Shown in pieces: positions 24,954 through 36,523 of a stretch of DNA of 64,000 nucleotides (positions within the stretch are counted from its first letter, which is position 1; each line of letters starts with the position of its first letter). The notes under the pieces are model-generated. The model did no database searches. It saw only the letters and a program-made list of their open reading frames with translations, and had not been told where the DNA came from. The stretch comes from Viscum album (taxonomy: Eukaryota > Streptophyta > Magnoliopsida > Santalales > Viscaceae): the NCBI GenBank assembly GCA_963277665.1, contig OY728163.1, positions 1,903,592,644-1,903,656,643 on the forward strand, in the 5' to 3' direction. The position numbers and the translations under genes were made by a program.

Positions 24954-25209
24954 AGAAATTATGTTCACAAAAGTCATCTTAGGTTAGTGGTTTGGTCATT
25001 GTATTATAAATGGGAGGTGTTGGGATTAAAACTGATATGGGTTTTATTTTTTACATTACATATACCAACAGTTTTTCAAAACTATTGTTATAGGTTATTC
25101 ATGTGACCTATACTAATGGTTTTACAAAAACCACTGGTATAAGTCTATAATAACATGATAATAGCCAAAGGCACTCCAAACTGTTGGTATAGAGTTTTTT
25201 CTAGTAGTT
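24431..25209. mobile_element. Small non-autonomous CACTA-like element (779 bp)
   Basis: The left end CACTATTAGAAA and right end TTTCTAGTAGTT form imperfect terminal inverted repeats of the plant CACTA type (CACTACTAGAAA). The flanks GAG and TAG fit a 3-bp target duplication with one mismatch. Inside are many direct and inverted copies of a core like CCAACAGTTTTG / AAAACTGTTGGTATAGG. There is no transposase, so it would depend on one supplied in trans. A 28-bp TA run lies at 24926-24953. Confidence 0.65.
24926..24953. repeat. TA dinucleotide microsatellite
   Basis: An uninterrupted alternation of A and T of about 28 bp lies inside the CACTA-like element. Confidence 0.9.
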
Positions 25210-25790
25210 TAGATTTAAATCAAAATACTTTCAGTTATCTCATAAAAATGAGAAAAAATATTTTCTCTTAAAAATATTTAAAAATCTAAAATTCCCCAAA
25301 TAATGGGGAAAAGACCTTCATTAGAATAATGTGAAGAAATTTAGAGTAATATTAATAGCAATGAACATTCATAGTTGCATGAAAAATTAATCAATAGTTA
25401 AACATTAAAAAACATTCTTTTCCTACTCTATAAAAAAGTAAAAAATGTCCCGTATAGAAAAAGTTAAAAATATTCCTTTTTAAACCTTTGTAAACATAGT
25501 AAAAATAGTTGAAAATGTACTTTTACAATATTTGAATTATAAATTAAAACACTCTAAAAAAATTCAAAATAACATTCACATGGAATAGAAATAATGCAAA
25601 ACATTTAAAATTCTATTTTAAAGAAAAATCTCTTACCTCGAGTCCCAACTCGCTTCATACAAGAACTACCCCCCCCCCCCCCCCTTCATTGGGTATCCTC
25701 CTTTGGATCTCTTCTAAAGCCTTATCAGGTTATTATTTTAGTGATAATAGAACCTATAAGACATGGGAATGATATTTAAGGAGTTATTTG
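25210..25790. other. AT-rich sequence without a gene
   Basis: It contains A-rich words (AAAAAT, TAAAAA) and a run of 16 C at 25669-25684. On the minus strand the right part looks like an LTR leader. No frame can be supported. Confidence 0.45.
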
Positions 25791-25791
25791 G

Positions 25792-28270
25792 TGTGGTAAA
25801 AGTGTGTTCCCAAGACCCAAATTGAATAGTACCATTTTGATTACCATATCATGTATATAGTGAGTTATGCATGAAATACACTTACCATAGTAGAACTGTA
25901 GTAGGCATATTTCCGGGGGTACTATAGCAGTACTGTAGAGGCATATATTTTCATGGGTACTATAGCATTACTATAGTAGGCACTATAGGAGCACTGTACA
26001 TTGTGCGGTGCTCTAGCATAACTATACATTGTACAGGTACTATAGAAAAACTATACACTGTGCGGGTACTGTACCAGGCACTGTTTGGTACTATAGTAGC
26101 TGGAACTATTCACCTTGGGCCACCGGTTTGCGCATGGAGTCTTTAAGGATTTCGGGCCACCCAGGCCTTTGGGTTAGTAGGGCTTTAGGGCCACCATTAA
26201 TTCCCTCGTGCCACCTCAAGGCCTTTGGGCCACATGCAGTTTCCCTAGACACACTACAAAAAAGGAAAAATGCTAGAAGAGGATTCAGAGCAGGGGCACT
26301 CACCAGAGCAGAGAAAAATGGATTGTCTGAATGAAAGGGTATGGCTATGCCATTGGTACCAGCCTGTGCTTGCACAGGAAGCCTAGCCAAACATCCATGT
26401 AAAGTTGGAGAGCTACTATCATGACCTAGATACTTTGGAGGGGCAGTTCCTTGTAGATAGTCTGGTTGAATTCCCTAAGACCTCCGAGTCATGTAATCTC
26501 CTAAGCCTACGGGCCTTGTAATCTCTGAGTCTATGGGCCTTGTAAGGTTTCCCCCTCATACCTTTAAGGGGGGGGGGGGGTTATCAAAATCAATAAAAAT
26601 GAAGGCCTTCAGGCCATTTGGGCATAGTAGTGTTTTGGCATCCACTGTTTACATAGTAATTTATATAGATTATTTTTCATATTAAAATGTTATAGAAGTT
26701 CCTAGGCTATAATAGGAACCTCGAGATACCACAAAAATAATCTTAAACATATGTTATATGGTCTAGATACATCATAAAAACTGGGAATAGATTATGTTTG
26801 ACTATCAGGTGTTGGGGGTAATAATCATTAAGACTTATTCTCATGATGTTGAAACTTAATGATCTCGAGTAGATGAAATCATGAGTACTGAACCGCCAAT
26901 AGAAACACCACATGTCTCAGGTTTCATTAGTGGTTCTTATTTTTGAACATGTTTAATGGTCTCCTAAATTTTTATTATTATCAATGTATACTATTTGATT
27001 TTGTACTTTGATGCAAGATGAAAACTGTGGAATTAATGTTGTAGAGAGGTTGGTTGTGTTGGGTGAATCATTGTTGATATGGCACTGATTGAATAATAAA
27101 GATTGAATTTTTCTCTTTTGAAATGAAGTGATATCTTAGGACTAGTTGATCATGATGGTAGTACCTTTACTAAATCCATGGCCATGATAGAAGAAGACAA
27201 GACTCTCTAGTTAGGCCAATGAAAAAAAATAAAGGATGATGGCACAAAGTGTGTATCCTTCTCTATGATATATTATGAAAATAATATATTATATTACATA
27301 GCGTGTGTTTTTATTAAATATTGTTATTTCTATTAATTTTATTTATCTATTTAGTGGCCTTGATGAATTTCTAAACCGTACTCCTAGTCTATAAATAGTA
27401 TTCATTGCTATAGAGATAAGTTCCTAGAGGGTCACACACTTAGTGTATTCAAAAGTATGGCATATTCTGATGAATATGAGTATAGGACATGGTGGGAACC
27501 ACCATAGGGTTCATGTTATGTTTGTGTTTTAGACGATATCTAAAAAATAAATAAATTCATATTATTTGAGTTTAGAATAATTGGTATTGAATTTATTTAT
27601 TAAAATTGTTCACAATATATTAAGTAAATCAATAGGAAAATATTATATGAATAAATATTTATTTAATATTCATGGTTCGGTTAATATTTTTCAGAATGAC
27701 GAGTTGAGTTAATGGCTTGATTTTTTCATGTAATATATTTATTATCTTACAAAAAAGTGATAAAAAGTATAAATGATATTTATGAATCAGTAAAATAGAA
27801 ATAAGATGTTGTTTGTGACTTATTTGGTTGGTAATAAATATTTTGGTTTCATGGAGCCTTTTCCAAGTAATTATATAACTCACTATATAAGGAGGAGGAG
27901 GCTCACATTGATGGAACTATTCAATGATTTATTTTTGAGTCTCTTTATCCTCTCCCCCACTTCCTAGAGACAAAAGCATATGATTGAAGCTCCTGATCCG
28001 AGTTCTTCTCCATGAATCGATAAATCGTTATTGCAGTGATCATTTGAACATCTAATGCATCATTGGATCTATGTGCTAGCACCTAGATTTTGACGATTCA
28101 TGATCCCACAAACTTTTGAAGTGTGTGTTTTTAATTTAGAAGGATCCTACTTCTATTCCTTCAAGCAACAGTCTCTAGTGATGAGAAACTATTTAAGGTG
28201 TTTTCAAAATGAACAAGGTAACTGTTCATTTTATTTTTGTGCTTAAAATATTCACTCGGGATCCATTTCA
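25792..28270 (+). mobile_element. Third, diverged Copia-A family LTR, with an internal insertion
   Basis: From 25792 blocks such as GACCC, TTTTGATTACCATAT and GTATATAG follow the start of the Copia-A LTR. From 26690 GTTATAGAAGTTCCTAGGC and GGTCTAGATACATC continue the alignment, and the end near 28240 matches TTGTTCTTAAAACCCTTCA of the 5' LTR. Divergence is much greater than between the two Copia-A LTRs. A 737-bp segment (25894-26630) has no partner. The LTR end and primer site are lost where a minus-strand LTR is inserted. Leader sequence of the same family at about 60560-61570 suggests this was a 5' LTR. Confidence 0.65.
25894..26630. mobile_element. Insertion in the third Copia LTR, flanked by an 8-bp direct repeat
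   Basis: CATAGTAG stands at 25886-25893 and again at 26623-26630. The DNA between is absent from both Copia-A LTRs. Its left part (25918-26105) repeats words like GTACTATAG and GCACTGTAC; its right part is GC-richer and ends after a run of 13 G. An 8-bp duplication fits hAT elements, but I see no terminal inverted repeat or transposase. The overlapping frames at 26029-26390 on both strands are not convincing genes. Confidence 0.4.
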
Positions 28271-29287
28271 TTTGTACAGAGTAGCGTATCACCAGATTCA
28301 GCATTGTTATATTGATGCGATGATAAAAAATTTTAATTCCTTGGAACATTTGTTTGATTTCTTGCTCCTGTATCTGTTGGGGAGAATCTCGAATCTGGGC
28401 CAAAAATTGCTTGCCAAAAAATATCGTGAGAAACCCAAAGTGATATAAGCAGAATAAAGAAATCAACATGCAAGATTTTTTTAATGTGGGAAAACCCTTT
28501 CATGCAGAGGATTAAAAAACCATGGTTCAATTCCCAAATATCCACTATGAGTTAGAGAGTACAAAGAATCCAAATAATGCCCGAACTTGAATTACAAATG
28601 AGAGAGCATAGAAAACCTTTGTAAAAATCACACCATGATATGCCTCGGCCATCTCTCTGATAAACATCCTGCTAAGTCCATGTATTGGAAGATCAATCTG
28701 TGACAAAACATCACCCTTCTGTCGACGAAACGTCACTACCTCGGTGATCTTCACCCGAACATGCATCAACCTCTCACTAGCTTGTGACACCCGAATGATC
28801 TCACCATCATGATGTATCGCTGATCTTCAATTAGGACACACCACCTGATCACCGCTATCAGGCAGAATATCTATACGTGACCTCGATCATCAATTGTGTC
28901 ACCGCTGCTCCGCACCAATCAAATGTTGACGCGCCGCACATGTTACCGCCGATGCGACATCCCCCTTCTTCCTCCTAGTGGACTGCATCTTGAACAACTT
29001 TCCAAGAACATCGCCACACATCCATGATAATTGCGTCATCATTTTCGTTCCACACGAGCCACCGTAACCATGGAAACCCCTTCACAGGTCTCCCTTTCTA
29101 GTTACATCTTGCTGAAACACACCTTCTTCTTCAAAATATGTTTCTGCGTCCTCCTTATATAGACACCAAGTCCATAATAATCAATTAATGCAGTCAACAT
29201 CTATTATTACATCCATTAATATTGAGAATTAAATATCCATTAATTTTGAGAGAAAATCATCAATTAATGGTGATATAAATCTCCCCA
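28271..29287 (-). mobile_element. Minus-strand Copia-type LTR remnant (resumes at 60193), split by Ty3-4
   Basis: Read on the minus strand, a TATA box (TATATAAGGA, plus about 29150-29160) is followed by a leader and by a block ending TTCTCCCCAACA (plus 28375-28386). Next to it is a worn primer-site-like GATACAGGAGCAAG. The block AATGTGGGAAAACCCTTTCA (plus strand) is of a kind common in plant Copia LTRs. The part upstream of the TATA box shares ATCAATTAATGG-type words with 60200-60300, as expected if Ty3-4 interrupted it. The minus-strand frames at 28161-28790 are not recognisable proteins. Confidence 0.5.
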
Positions 29288-31217
29288 TGTAATAACCCCG
29301 ATATTCGTTTTAGGTGCGCCTTCCTTTTTCTAGAGTTTTTGAGAAAAATAAGGTTTCTAGAAATTTTCTGAAGTACACATCGTGTACTTTCTGAGTACAC
29401 ACCGTATACTCTTTTCCCACTCAAATTCATGTATTGGCCGTGTCCGGGCCACACACACGGTGTGTAGGGGTGACGTGGAGGCCGATTTTGGCGAAGTACG
29501 GAAAGACCTAGTACATGCCGTCTACTCTAAAAGTACACGCCGTGTACTTTCTTTTTTTCACTAAACGGATTGGGGTTGTGCCTGATGCAAAGAAACGTCT
29601 TCTTCTAGGATCTGTTCATCCAAGAACATTGAGGATCCACGAATATTCGACGAGCTCCCACCTCTCCTTCCATTCTATGATTCGAGCACGGTTGGTTGCG
29701 TTAGAATCACAACGGTGAGTTCTTCCTTTTACTTGAGCCTTGTTTTCCAATCACTCCCTTTTCTCAAGATATCGTGGGTTGAATGTTTTTGGCGTTTTCT
29801 CATATCTATGACGTTCGGGGGAGAATCAGTCGTCGTGGTTCAAGTATATCGATCTCCTAGGATCGAGGTAGGTGGTTTGTGCCTTTCTGTAGAATGTCTT
29901 TGAGTATCTTGTGCAATTTCTTCAATATTCCTTGAACGAGAATTGTGTGTTTTCATGTTTTACCATTGATTGATTATATGCTTGTTTGATTGCTATAGTA
30001 GAGGTTTACCTTTGTGAATAGAGTAGTTTTTGTTGTACTCTGGATGTTTTTCATACTTGTTTTTTCTGTTAGTTTGCCAGTTTCTATGCCTAGTTGTAGG
30101 ATATTGGAACTATTGTGTTGTTTTTCTACTGAGCCTTATAATGATATCCAAGTATTTCTTGAGGTTTACATGGGCGATACACGTGCGTTATTCATGTTTA
30201 TATTACATGGGGATGAGAGCACCTAGTGTATGGACCAAACGAAGAATGGGTGTAAGGGCCTCTCCAGAGTGTCTTTAATTTATGATGTGAGACCACATGA
30301 GGAATTGACGTTGAGTGCTTCCTCAGAGAGTCTGTAGTTCCTCGACACGGGCCATAGTGGGAATTGACATTGAGTGCTATCCCATGGAGCCTTTAGTACG
30401 ATATGAGACTATAGGGGGAATTGACGGTGACTGCTTCCTCAGAAAGTCTACTCTTAGCTGATCAAGAGGGGTGAGACTGTGAGTGCCTCCTAGAGGGTTT
30501 CTAGTACTTGAAAGTTAAACCATAGGGGTTAGGCTATGAGATCTACCCAGAGGGATACCTGTTTTCTACTTGTTGCTAGTTTTTTACTTGTGTACATTAT
30601 ATGCTAGAACTGTGGATTGTAGCTGTTGTGTGCTTTTATATTTACTGCATCCTACACTTTTACTTTCCTTGTATTCATTGAGTGTTTGGCACAAATCTTT
30701 GGGTGATTTCCTACAAGGATTTTATCTCTGGCCCTATTTAAGACATGCTTTTGGGCCCAAGAAGACTTCATTGTTGCAGGTATAGATAAGGGAAAGCGCC
30801 CTTCGACTTCTGGTACTCGACTGGCTGGAGCTGGGGAGTAAGGGACCATGCTTAGGCTTTCGATGCTGCAGGATTTATTGTTATTTTAGTACATTGTTTT
30901 ACTTATATTTCAACATGTTGTGATGTTTTCTGCTTCCTTAGAAACATGTACCTACATCATCTTTATCATCATTACTATATATTCATTGCTTCCGCTGTTT
31001 GGTTTCAGTTGTTGCATATTGTTTACTGCTTCTTCTATTTACTGTCGTTTTCCTTACCTTTTATACCTTACCGAATGAGGGTATAGTTTCCCCAATAACT
31101 TACCAAGGCCCTCGCTGCTAGTCGGCAGCCTCTGGCATTTGGAGAATTGTGCTTGACGTCATGTGGCGAACCGGGTACGGGGCACCAGTAGAGGGGATCC
31201 ATATTTGGGTCATTACA
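29288..31217 (+). repeat. Ty3-4 5' LTR (1.93 kb)
   Basis: It aligns with 58284-60192 throughout. It begins TGTAATAACCCC and ends GGGTCATTACA. ACAC(C/G)xxGTGTAC near-palindromes lie near its start, and a 58-bp tandem repeat at 30302-30480. The short frames within it are not genes. Confidence 0.87.
30302..30480 (+). repeat. 58-bp tandem repeat in Ty3-4 5' LTR
   Basis: GAATTGAC starts at 30302, 30361 and 30418, each followed by a TTGAGTGCT-type block. The 3' LTR has the same units at 59277, 59336 and 59393 with the same spacings (59 and 57 bp), so the array is older than this insertion. Confidence 0.8.
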
Positions 31218-31220
31218 AAG

Positions 31221-31234
31221 TGGTATCAGAGGGG
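31221..31234 (+). promoter_or_regulatory. Primer-binding site of Ty3-4
   Basis: TGGTATCAGAGGGG follows the 5' LTR by three bases and matches the initiator tRNA-Met complement. Confidence 0.85.
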
Positions 31235-31800
31235 TTATTTTATCTTGATTTATTGTCTAGAGCCTTTAGCCCGGGGTAGGACGGATTCGGTACATGGTGT
31301 TAAGCTGTGCTCGAGAGTAGCTAACCTGTGTATAGGGAAAATCCATACTACCTCGATTGTTGCATTTTTTTGGTTTTAAGATTTTACGGTTGATATGATT
31401 TCACCTAGAGTGATTCACATGTTTGTGTTGTTATTGTCTTGACTATTGGAGTTCTATTTCTGTCGCAACCCGATGAGATGAGGGTATTCTATCTCATGAA
31501 TCATATAGGCACTTGTAGAAATTACATGTCATGCACTCTTGTCATGCCATCTAGGGTGCATTAGTGATTGCATGCTATTGTGATAGACTTTGTGTAGATT
31601 ATGCATGCAGTTGTGATAGATTATTGATAGAATCTCTGCTACCTTCTTAGAGGATTGTTTATATTCTACCTTGCTTAAATAAATGCAAAGTTTTGATTCG
31701 CATAGAGCATGGGCCCTTACGAATTAGAATTTGGCACCTCTCTGCATTGCTTTCTCTGTTTTCTAGGCTCCTGTGCAGTTATGAGCTACTACATAGAAAA
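31235..31800 (+). other. Ty3-4 leader between primer site and tandem array
   Basis: No gene is visible. The stretch is T-rich, as is common in long chromovirus leaders, and passes into the near-palindromic array. Confidence 0.5.
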
Positions 31801-32490
31801 ACATAGAATACACGGTGTGTACTTTTGACCACACGCCATGTAGTTTTTAGACCACGTGAGCAGGGACACACTGCAGTAGAAATAACTTCAGGAACATGCC
31901 GTGTACAGTTGGTAAACACTGTGTAGTTCGGAGCCGTTTACCCGGCCATGTCACTAACAACATGGGTCAGGGAAGATCGAGTAGAACATGTCGTGTTGTA
32001 AAGGAACACGTTGTGTAGTACTGTCCAGGTACCCGGCCGTGTCACGAATAACACGGGTCGTCATTACCTTCTCTTAGACACACCGTGTTATTTTAGGAAC
32101 ATGTCGTGTGGTCTTGATCAGGTACCTGGCTGTGTCACAAACAACACGGGACAGTGTCACCTTCACCTATACACGATGTGTTTGTTTGGAACACACCTTG
32201 TGAGCTCCATCTATGTAGACGTCCGTTTATTTTATAACACGGACCGCTGAAGCCTTGTCTAGTACACGCCGTGTTTGTTCAGAACACGCCGTGTAGTCTC
32301 GGGTTAAGTCGGACCGTGTGGGTTAGCCGTGTAAAGAGACTCGGGCAGAGGAATAGTTTTCAAGTACATGCCATGTGTGGGGTCAACACATCGTGTAGTT
32401 TGAGGTGTTACACGACCTGTAGGGAAGGGGTACACACCCATGTCAGTGGCTTAAGAAGACAAGCTGTGTAGTTGTTATACACGTCGTGTA
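31800..32490 (+). repeat. 93-bp tandem array of ACACG/CGTGT near-palindromes in the Ty3-4 leader
   Basis: Units led by AACAC(G/A)CCGTGT-like cores start at 31893, 32005, 32098, 32190, 32283, 32385 and about 32478, mostly 92-94 bp apart. Each unit holds two to four further copies of ACACGxxGTGT or its half sites, giving roughly twenty near-palindromes. The array lies between primer site and gag, so it would be in the RNA leader. The short frames across it are by-products of the repeat. Confidence 0.8.
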
Positions 32491-32600
32491 GTTGTGCTTT
32501 GTAAACTTGAGTGTTTTCCATCCCCTGTTCCCATTTTGTACCCCTGTGTTTTCTGTCCTTGTTTTTCCAATATTAGGTATATTTTTGACCTTTCAGAGCT

Positions 32601-33720
32601 ATGCCTTCGAGATGTCCTCCAGTTGTATGTCAGTTGTCATGCAGTGATCAGACGCTAGATATGGCTGATCAGGGACTTCCTGCCGATCCTCCAGTTGGGC
32701 CAGCCTTGGCACCGGTTTTCATACTAGTTGCAGGCACTAACATGCAATTCATGGAAGGTTTAATGAGGATGATACATGCCTTCCAGGGAGCACCGACTCC
32801 TGCTACGACAATGGCAGACTTGATTCTTGTTTTCTAGCAGCATCATCCTCCTACTTTCTCAGGGGATGGAGGACCTCAGGATGCAAAGTCATGGCTAGAA
32901 GCCATAATGACTATCTTCGAGCATCTGGAGACACATCCAGAGAGGCGGGTCAAGCTCGCTACCTACATTCTCTGAGACTCCGACAAGAGGTGGTGGGACG
33001 GGATCTCACCAGTGGGTCATCAGCAGGTTATGGCTTGGGAGGAGTTTCAGCACGTCTTTTATGACTACTTCTACTCAAAGACCCTGAGGGCCGACCGAGC
33101 CCGGTAGTTCATGAGCTTAGAGCAGGGTTCTCTTTATGTCATGGAGTATACCTCTCGTTTCACTGAGCTGAATCTTTTCACACCCCTCTGGGATGGGAGT
33201 GGGGTGTTCTTAGTTAGGAAGTTCGAGGATGGTCTCAGGCGGGAGATCCACTCATAGGTGAATATCTTCCAGTTGACTTCCATCACTTCCATCGTCAACC
33301 AGGAACTGATTGCGGAGTGCAATCTGAGAGACTCCAGAGCTGTGATCCAGGGCAATTCTACTTCCAGAGATAGTTTTCCTCCCGATGACAGCAAGAAGTG
33401 CCGTAGGGAGTCTACGCGTGGTGATCTGAGGAAGTGAGATGCGTCATCAGGCAGCCAGGTGATATGTGACCAGTGTGGCTGGTCAGGGCACACGAGGACT
33501 CAGTGCCAGAGGGACCCCGTGGAGTGCCGATCTTACAGCAAGATGGGTCACCTTCAGTGTTTCTGCCAGGTTTTTTCACCATCAGCTAGTGACTGGGGTT
33601 CATCCATGACTCCTCATTTAGGAGTAGCACCACCAGTTTCTCACCAGTCAGGGAACTGGAGTTCTTCCAGACGTTCGGGTTGAGGTGGAGGTGGAGGTCG
33701 TGGCAAGTAGCCACCAGTCC
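32601..33720 (+). pseudogene. gag: Ty3-4 gag, broken
   Basis: The likely start is the ATG at 32601 (MPSRCPPVVC). The capsid region is recognisable from HHPPTFSGDGG through RWWDG and YTSRFTELN. A zinc knuckle, CDQCGWSGHTRTQC, lies near 33463, and a second, worn one follows near 33525. In-frame stops occur at 32835, 32973, 33105, 33255 and 33435. At each of these, relatives or context suggest CAG or CGA. The protein would form the particle and bind RNA, but cannot be made from this copy. Confidence 0.75.
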
Positions 33721-33764
33721 CTCAACACTAGTAGGGTGGATCAGGTGAGAATGGTCAACCAGGG

Positions 33765-36518
33765 GTGCATGGTCGCGGTGTAGGCCAGTCTTTCACTGTA
33801 GATAAGACCTATCAGGAGCAGGATCCCGACCCTTCTACAGTTCACGGTACGATTTTAGTATCCTCTGTTTTATCTTCATCTCTTTTCGATATCGGTGCTA
33901 CGCATAACTTTATCTCGTTTGCTGTCATGGAGATCCTTGGGCTCTGTATCATTTCTTCTGCTGAATCGTTGACACTAGACACAGCTTTGGGGACAAGGAC
34001 ACCTAGTGTACGTCAGTGTAGAGAGTGCCCTCTCGAGGTTGTAGGGTATCGTTTCTTATGGTATCTCTACGTCCTAGAGATGACAGGCTATGATTTCATT
34101 CTTGGGATGGACTGGTTGGTTCCCTTCTAGGAAATTTTTGGTTGTTATCACTTCAGGGTGAGTTTCATTTCACCAGAGGTTGAATATTTTCTTCATAGAG
34201 GTGAATGGGATGTTCAGGCGAGTCGAGCAGGACTCGAGCATCATGGGCTCAGAAGGGTGACATCCCAGATTTCTAGTCTTTATCTGGATGATCAGGGGAC
34301 ATCGCAATTGGACTTTCCTCTAGTGGTGGATCATTTCAGAGACTTCTTTCCAGAGTAATTTACGTGTTTTCCTCTAGAGCATGAGGTAGAATTTTCTATT
34401 GAACTCGTTCCAGGAGCAGCACCAGTTTCCATTCCTCCTTATATGATGGCTACACCTGAGTTGCAGTAGCTCAAGAAGCAGTTGGAGGAGTTGCAAGAAA
34501 AGGGTTTCATCCAACCCAGTACTTCTCCATGGGGTTCACATGTCTTGTTTGTGAAGAAGGCAGACGGTACCCTTTGGATTCGTGTGGATTATCGGAAGCT
34601 GAACCAGTTGATGGTCAAGAACCGATATCCTTTAACGAGGATCGATGACCTCTTTGATCAGCTTCGAGGAGCCCGAGTGTTAACGAAGATCGACTTGAGG
34701 TTTGGTTATCATCAGTTGCGTGTTAGACCATTAGATATACTTCTGACATCCTTCAGGAGCAGGTATGGTCTCTACGAGTATACGGTCATGCCATTTGATC
34801 TCACGAATGCGCCAACAGTTTTCATGGCACTAATGAACCGAGTGTTCCATCCTTACTTGGACATCTTCAGTGTGGTCTTCATGGATGATATATTGGTGTA
34901 CTCTCACACTAGAAATGACCATTCCACACATCTTGAGATCGTTCTGAGTACACTGAGAGAGCATCGGCTCTATGCTAAACTCTCAAAGTGCCACTTTTGG
35001 ATGGATCAGATTCACTTCTTGGGTCACGTCATCTCAGAGGTATATGTATCTGTGGACCCAAAGAAAGTGAGAGCTGTAGTTTCCTGGGAGCAACCAAAGA
35101 AAGTTTTTGAGGTAAGGATTTTCCTAGGGCTAGATAGATTCTACATATGCTTTATTCAGGACTTTTCACGCCTAACAACACCACTGACAGGTCTAACCAA
35201 GAAGGGGGTGAAGTTATTTTCTTCAGATTCTTGTGAGTCAGTGTTTCAGGATATAAAGGGAAGATTTATGTCAGCACTGATACTAGACATTCCAGAGACA
35301 AGAAATAGCTACACTGTCTATTGTGAGGCTTTAGGTATTAGACTCGGAGTTGTGCTTATGCAGGGACATGGAGTTGTTGCATACAGGTCTCACCAGTTGA
35401 GGCCACATGAGAGGAACTACCCTACACATGATCTCGAGTTGGCAGCTACTGTTCAAGCCTTATGTTGTTGGAGACACTATCATCTAGGAGAGCAATTTTT
35501 GGTCTTCACTGACCACACGAGTCTCAAGTATATCTTCAATCAGCATGATCTAAATCTATGGTAGTGCAGGTGGGTCGAGTATCTTTAGTCTTTTGATTTA
35601 GAGATTTCCTATACGCCAGGAAAGGGAAACGTGGTGACATATGCATTGAGAAAGAGAACTCAGATTCAGGTGGTTCAGGAGGCCAGTAGTGAGTGGCAGC
35701 TTATGGCTCTCTTCTCTGAGATGCATATGGAGGTGCATGACAGACAGGGACCGACCTTCCTATCTCTTGTAGTTGTTACCTCTACACTACTTGATCGGGT
35801 ACAAATGAGGCAGCTATCAGACTCAGAAGCCTTAGTCCTACGGGAGAGTGTGTCAGGATTGGACCCTCTTCCTGGGTAGATAGTGGGTGAGCATGAGATC
35901 TTGCATTTCCAGGGACGCGTATGGGTGCCAGCAGACATACACAAGGAGCTGATGCAGGATTTTCATTCCTCAGTCTGAGTAGTTCATCCCGGTGTCACCA
36001 AGATGTATCGTGATCTTCATCACCAGTACTGGTAGCCAGGTATGAAGAAGGATGTTGCGGGTTTTTTCATGAGATGTTCTACCTGTCAGCAGGTGAAAGC
36101 AGAGCACCAGCGACCAGCCGGGCTTTTGCAGTAGTTACCAATTCCGGAGTGGAAGTGGAACAATGTTGCGATGGACTTCGTGATCGGGTTTCTGAGGTCG
36201 CCTCAAGGGAACGATGTTTATTGGGTTGTCGTCGACAGGCTCATGAAGGTTTCTCACTTCTTGCTGATAAAGGAGACCTTTAGTGTCGATGATCTGGGAT
36301 GAATTTACATCAGAGAGATCGTTCGTCTACATGGAGTTCCACACTCCATTGTTTCAGACAGGGATGCACTCTTTACCTCTCGGTTCTAGTAGGGAATTCA
36401 AAAGGCCTTGGGTACACATGTAATTTTGAGTACAACATACCATCCCCAGACAGATTCCCAGTCCGAGCATACGATCCAGGTGCTTGAGGATATGCTCCGA
36501 GCTTGTATTCTATACTTT
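33765..36518 (+). pseudogene. pol: Ty3-4 pol: protease, RT, RNase H, first part of integrase; broken
   Basis: The protease core LFDIGATHNFIS is near 33885 (DIG for the usual DSG or DTG). Reverse transcriptase spans about 34482-35040, with the catalytic patch FMDD near 34885. RNase H runs to about 35640; its first catalytic Asp appears replaced by Glu (YCEALG, near 35325). Integrase starts near 35880, with a zinc region ending [10 protein letters not shown], then MDFVIG and SDRD, up to [13 protein letters not shown]. Stops lie at 34128, 34467, 35562, 35587, 35877 and many points in integrase. LARD-3 interrupts the domain at 36524. Confidence 0.82.
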
Positions 36519-36523
36519 GGTTG

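Noticed and set aside
23514..25790. Complete minus-strand LTR element
   Set aside because: Only a primer-site-like word and general LTR style are visible; no second LTR or terminal bases could be found, so it is listed only as a weak remnant.
26029..26390. Pair of frames of 94-101 codons on opposite strands
   Set aside because: They overlap almost fully on opposite strands within a repeat-rich insertion; no domain is seen.
28161..28790. Minus-strand frames of 70-102 codons as a gene
   Set aside because: They cross a minus-strand LTR end and primer-site-like sequence, which explains the region better.
32011..32471. Frames rich in Cys and Thr in the Ty3-4 leader
   Set aside because: They are produced by the 93-bp tandem array and do not continue into gag.
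31800..32490. CRISPR-like array
   Set aside because: Units are diverged tandem repeats with no constant repeat and unique spacer pattern, in a plant retroelement leader.
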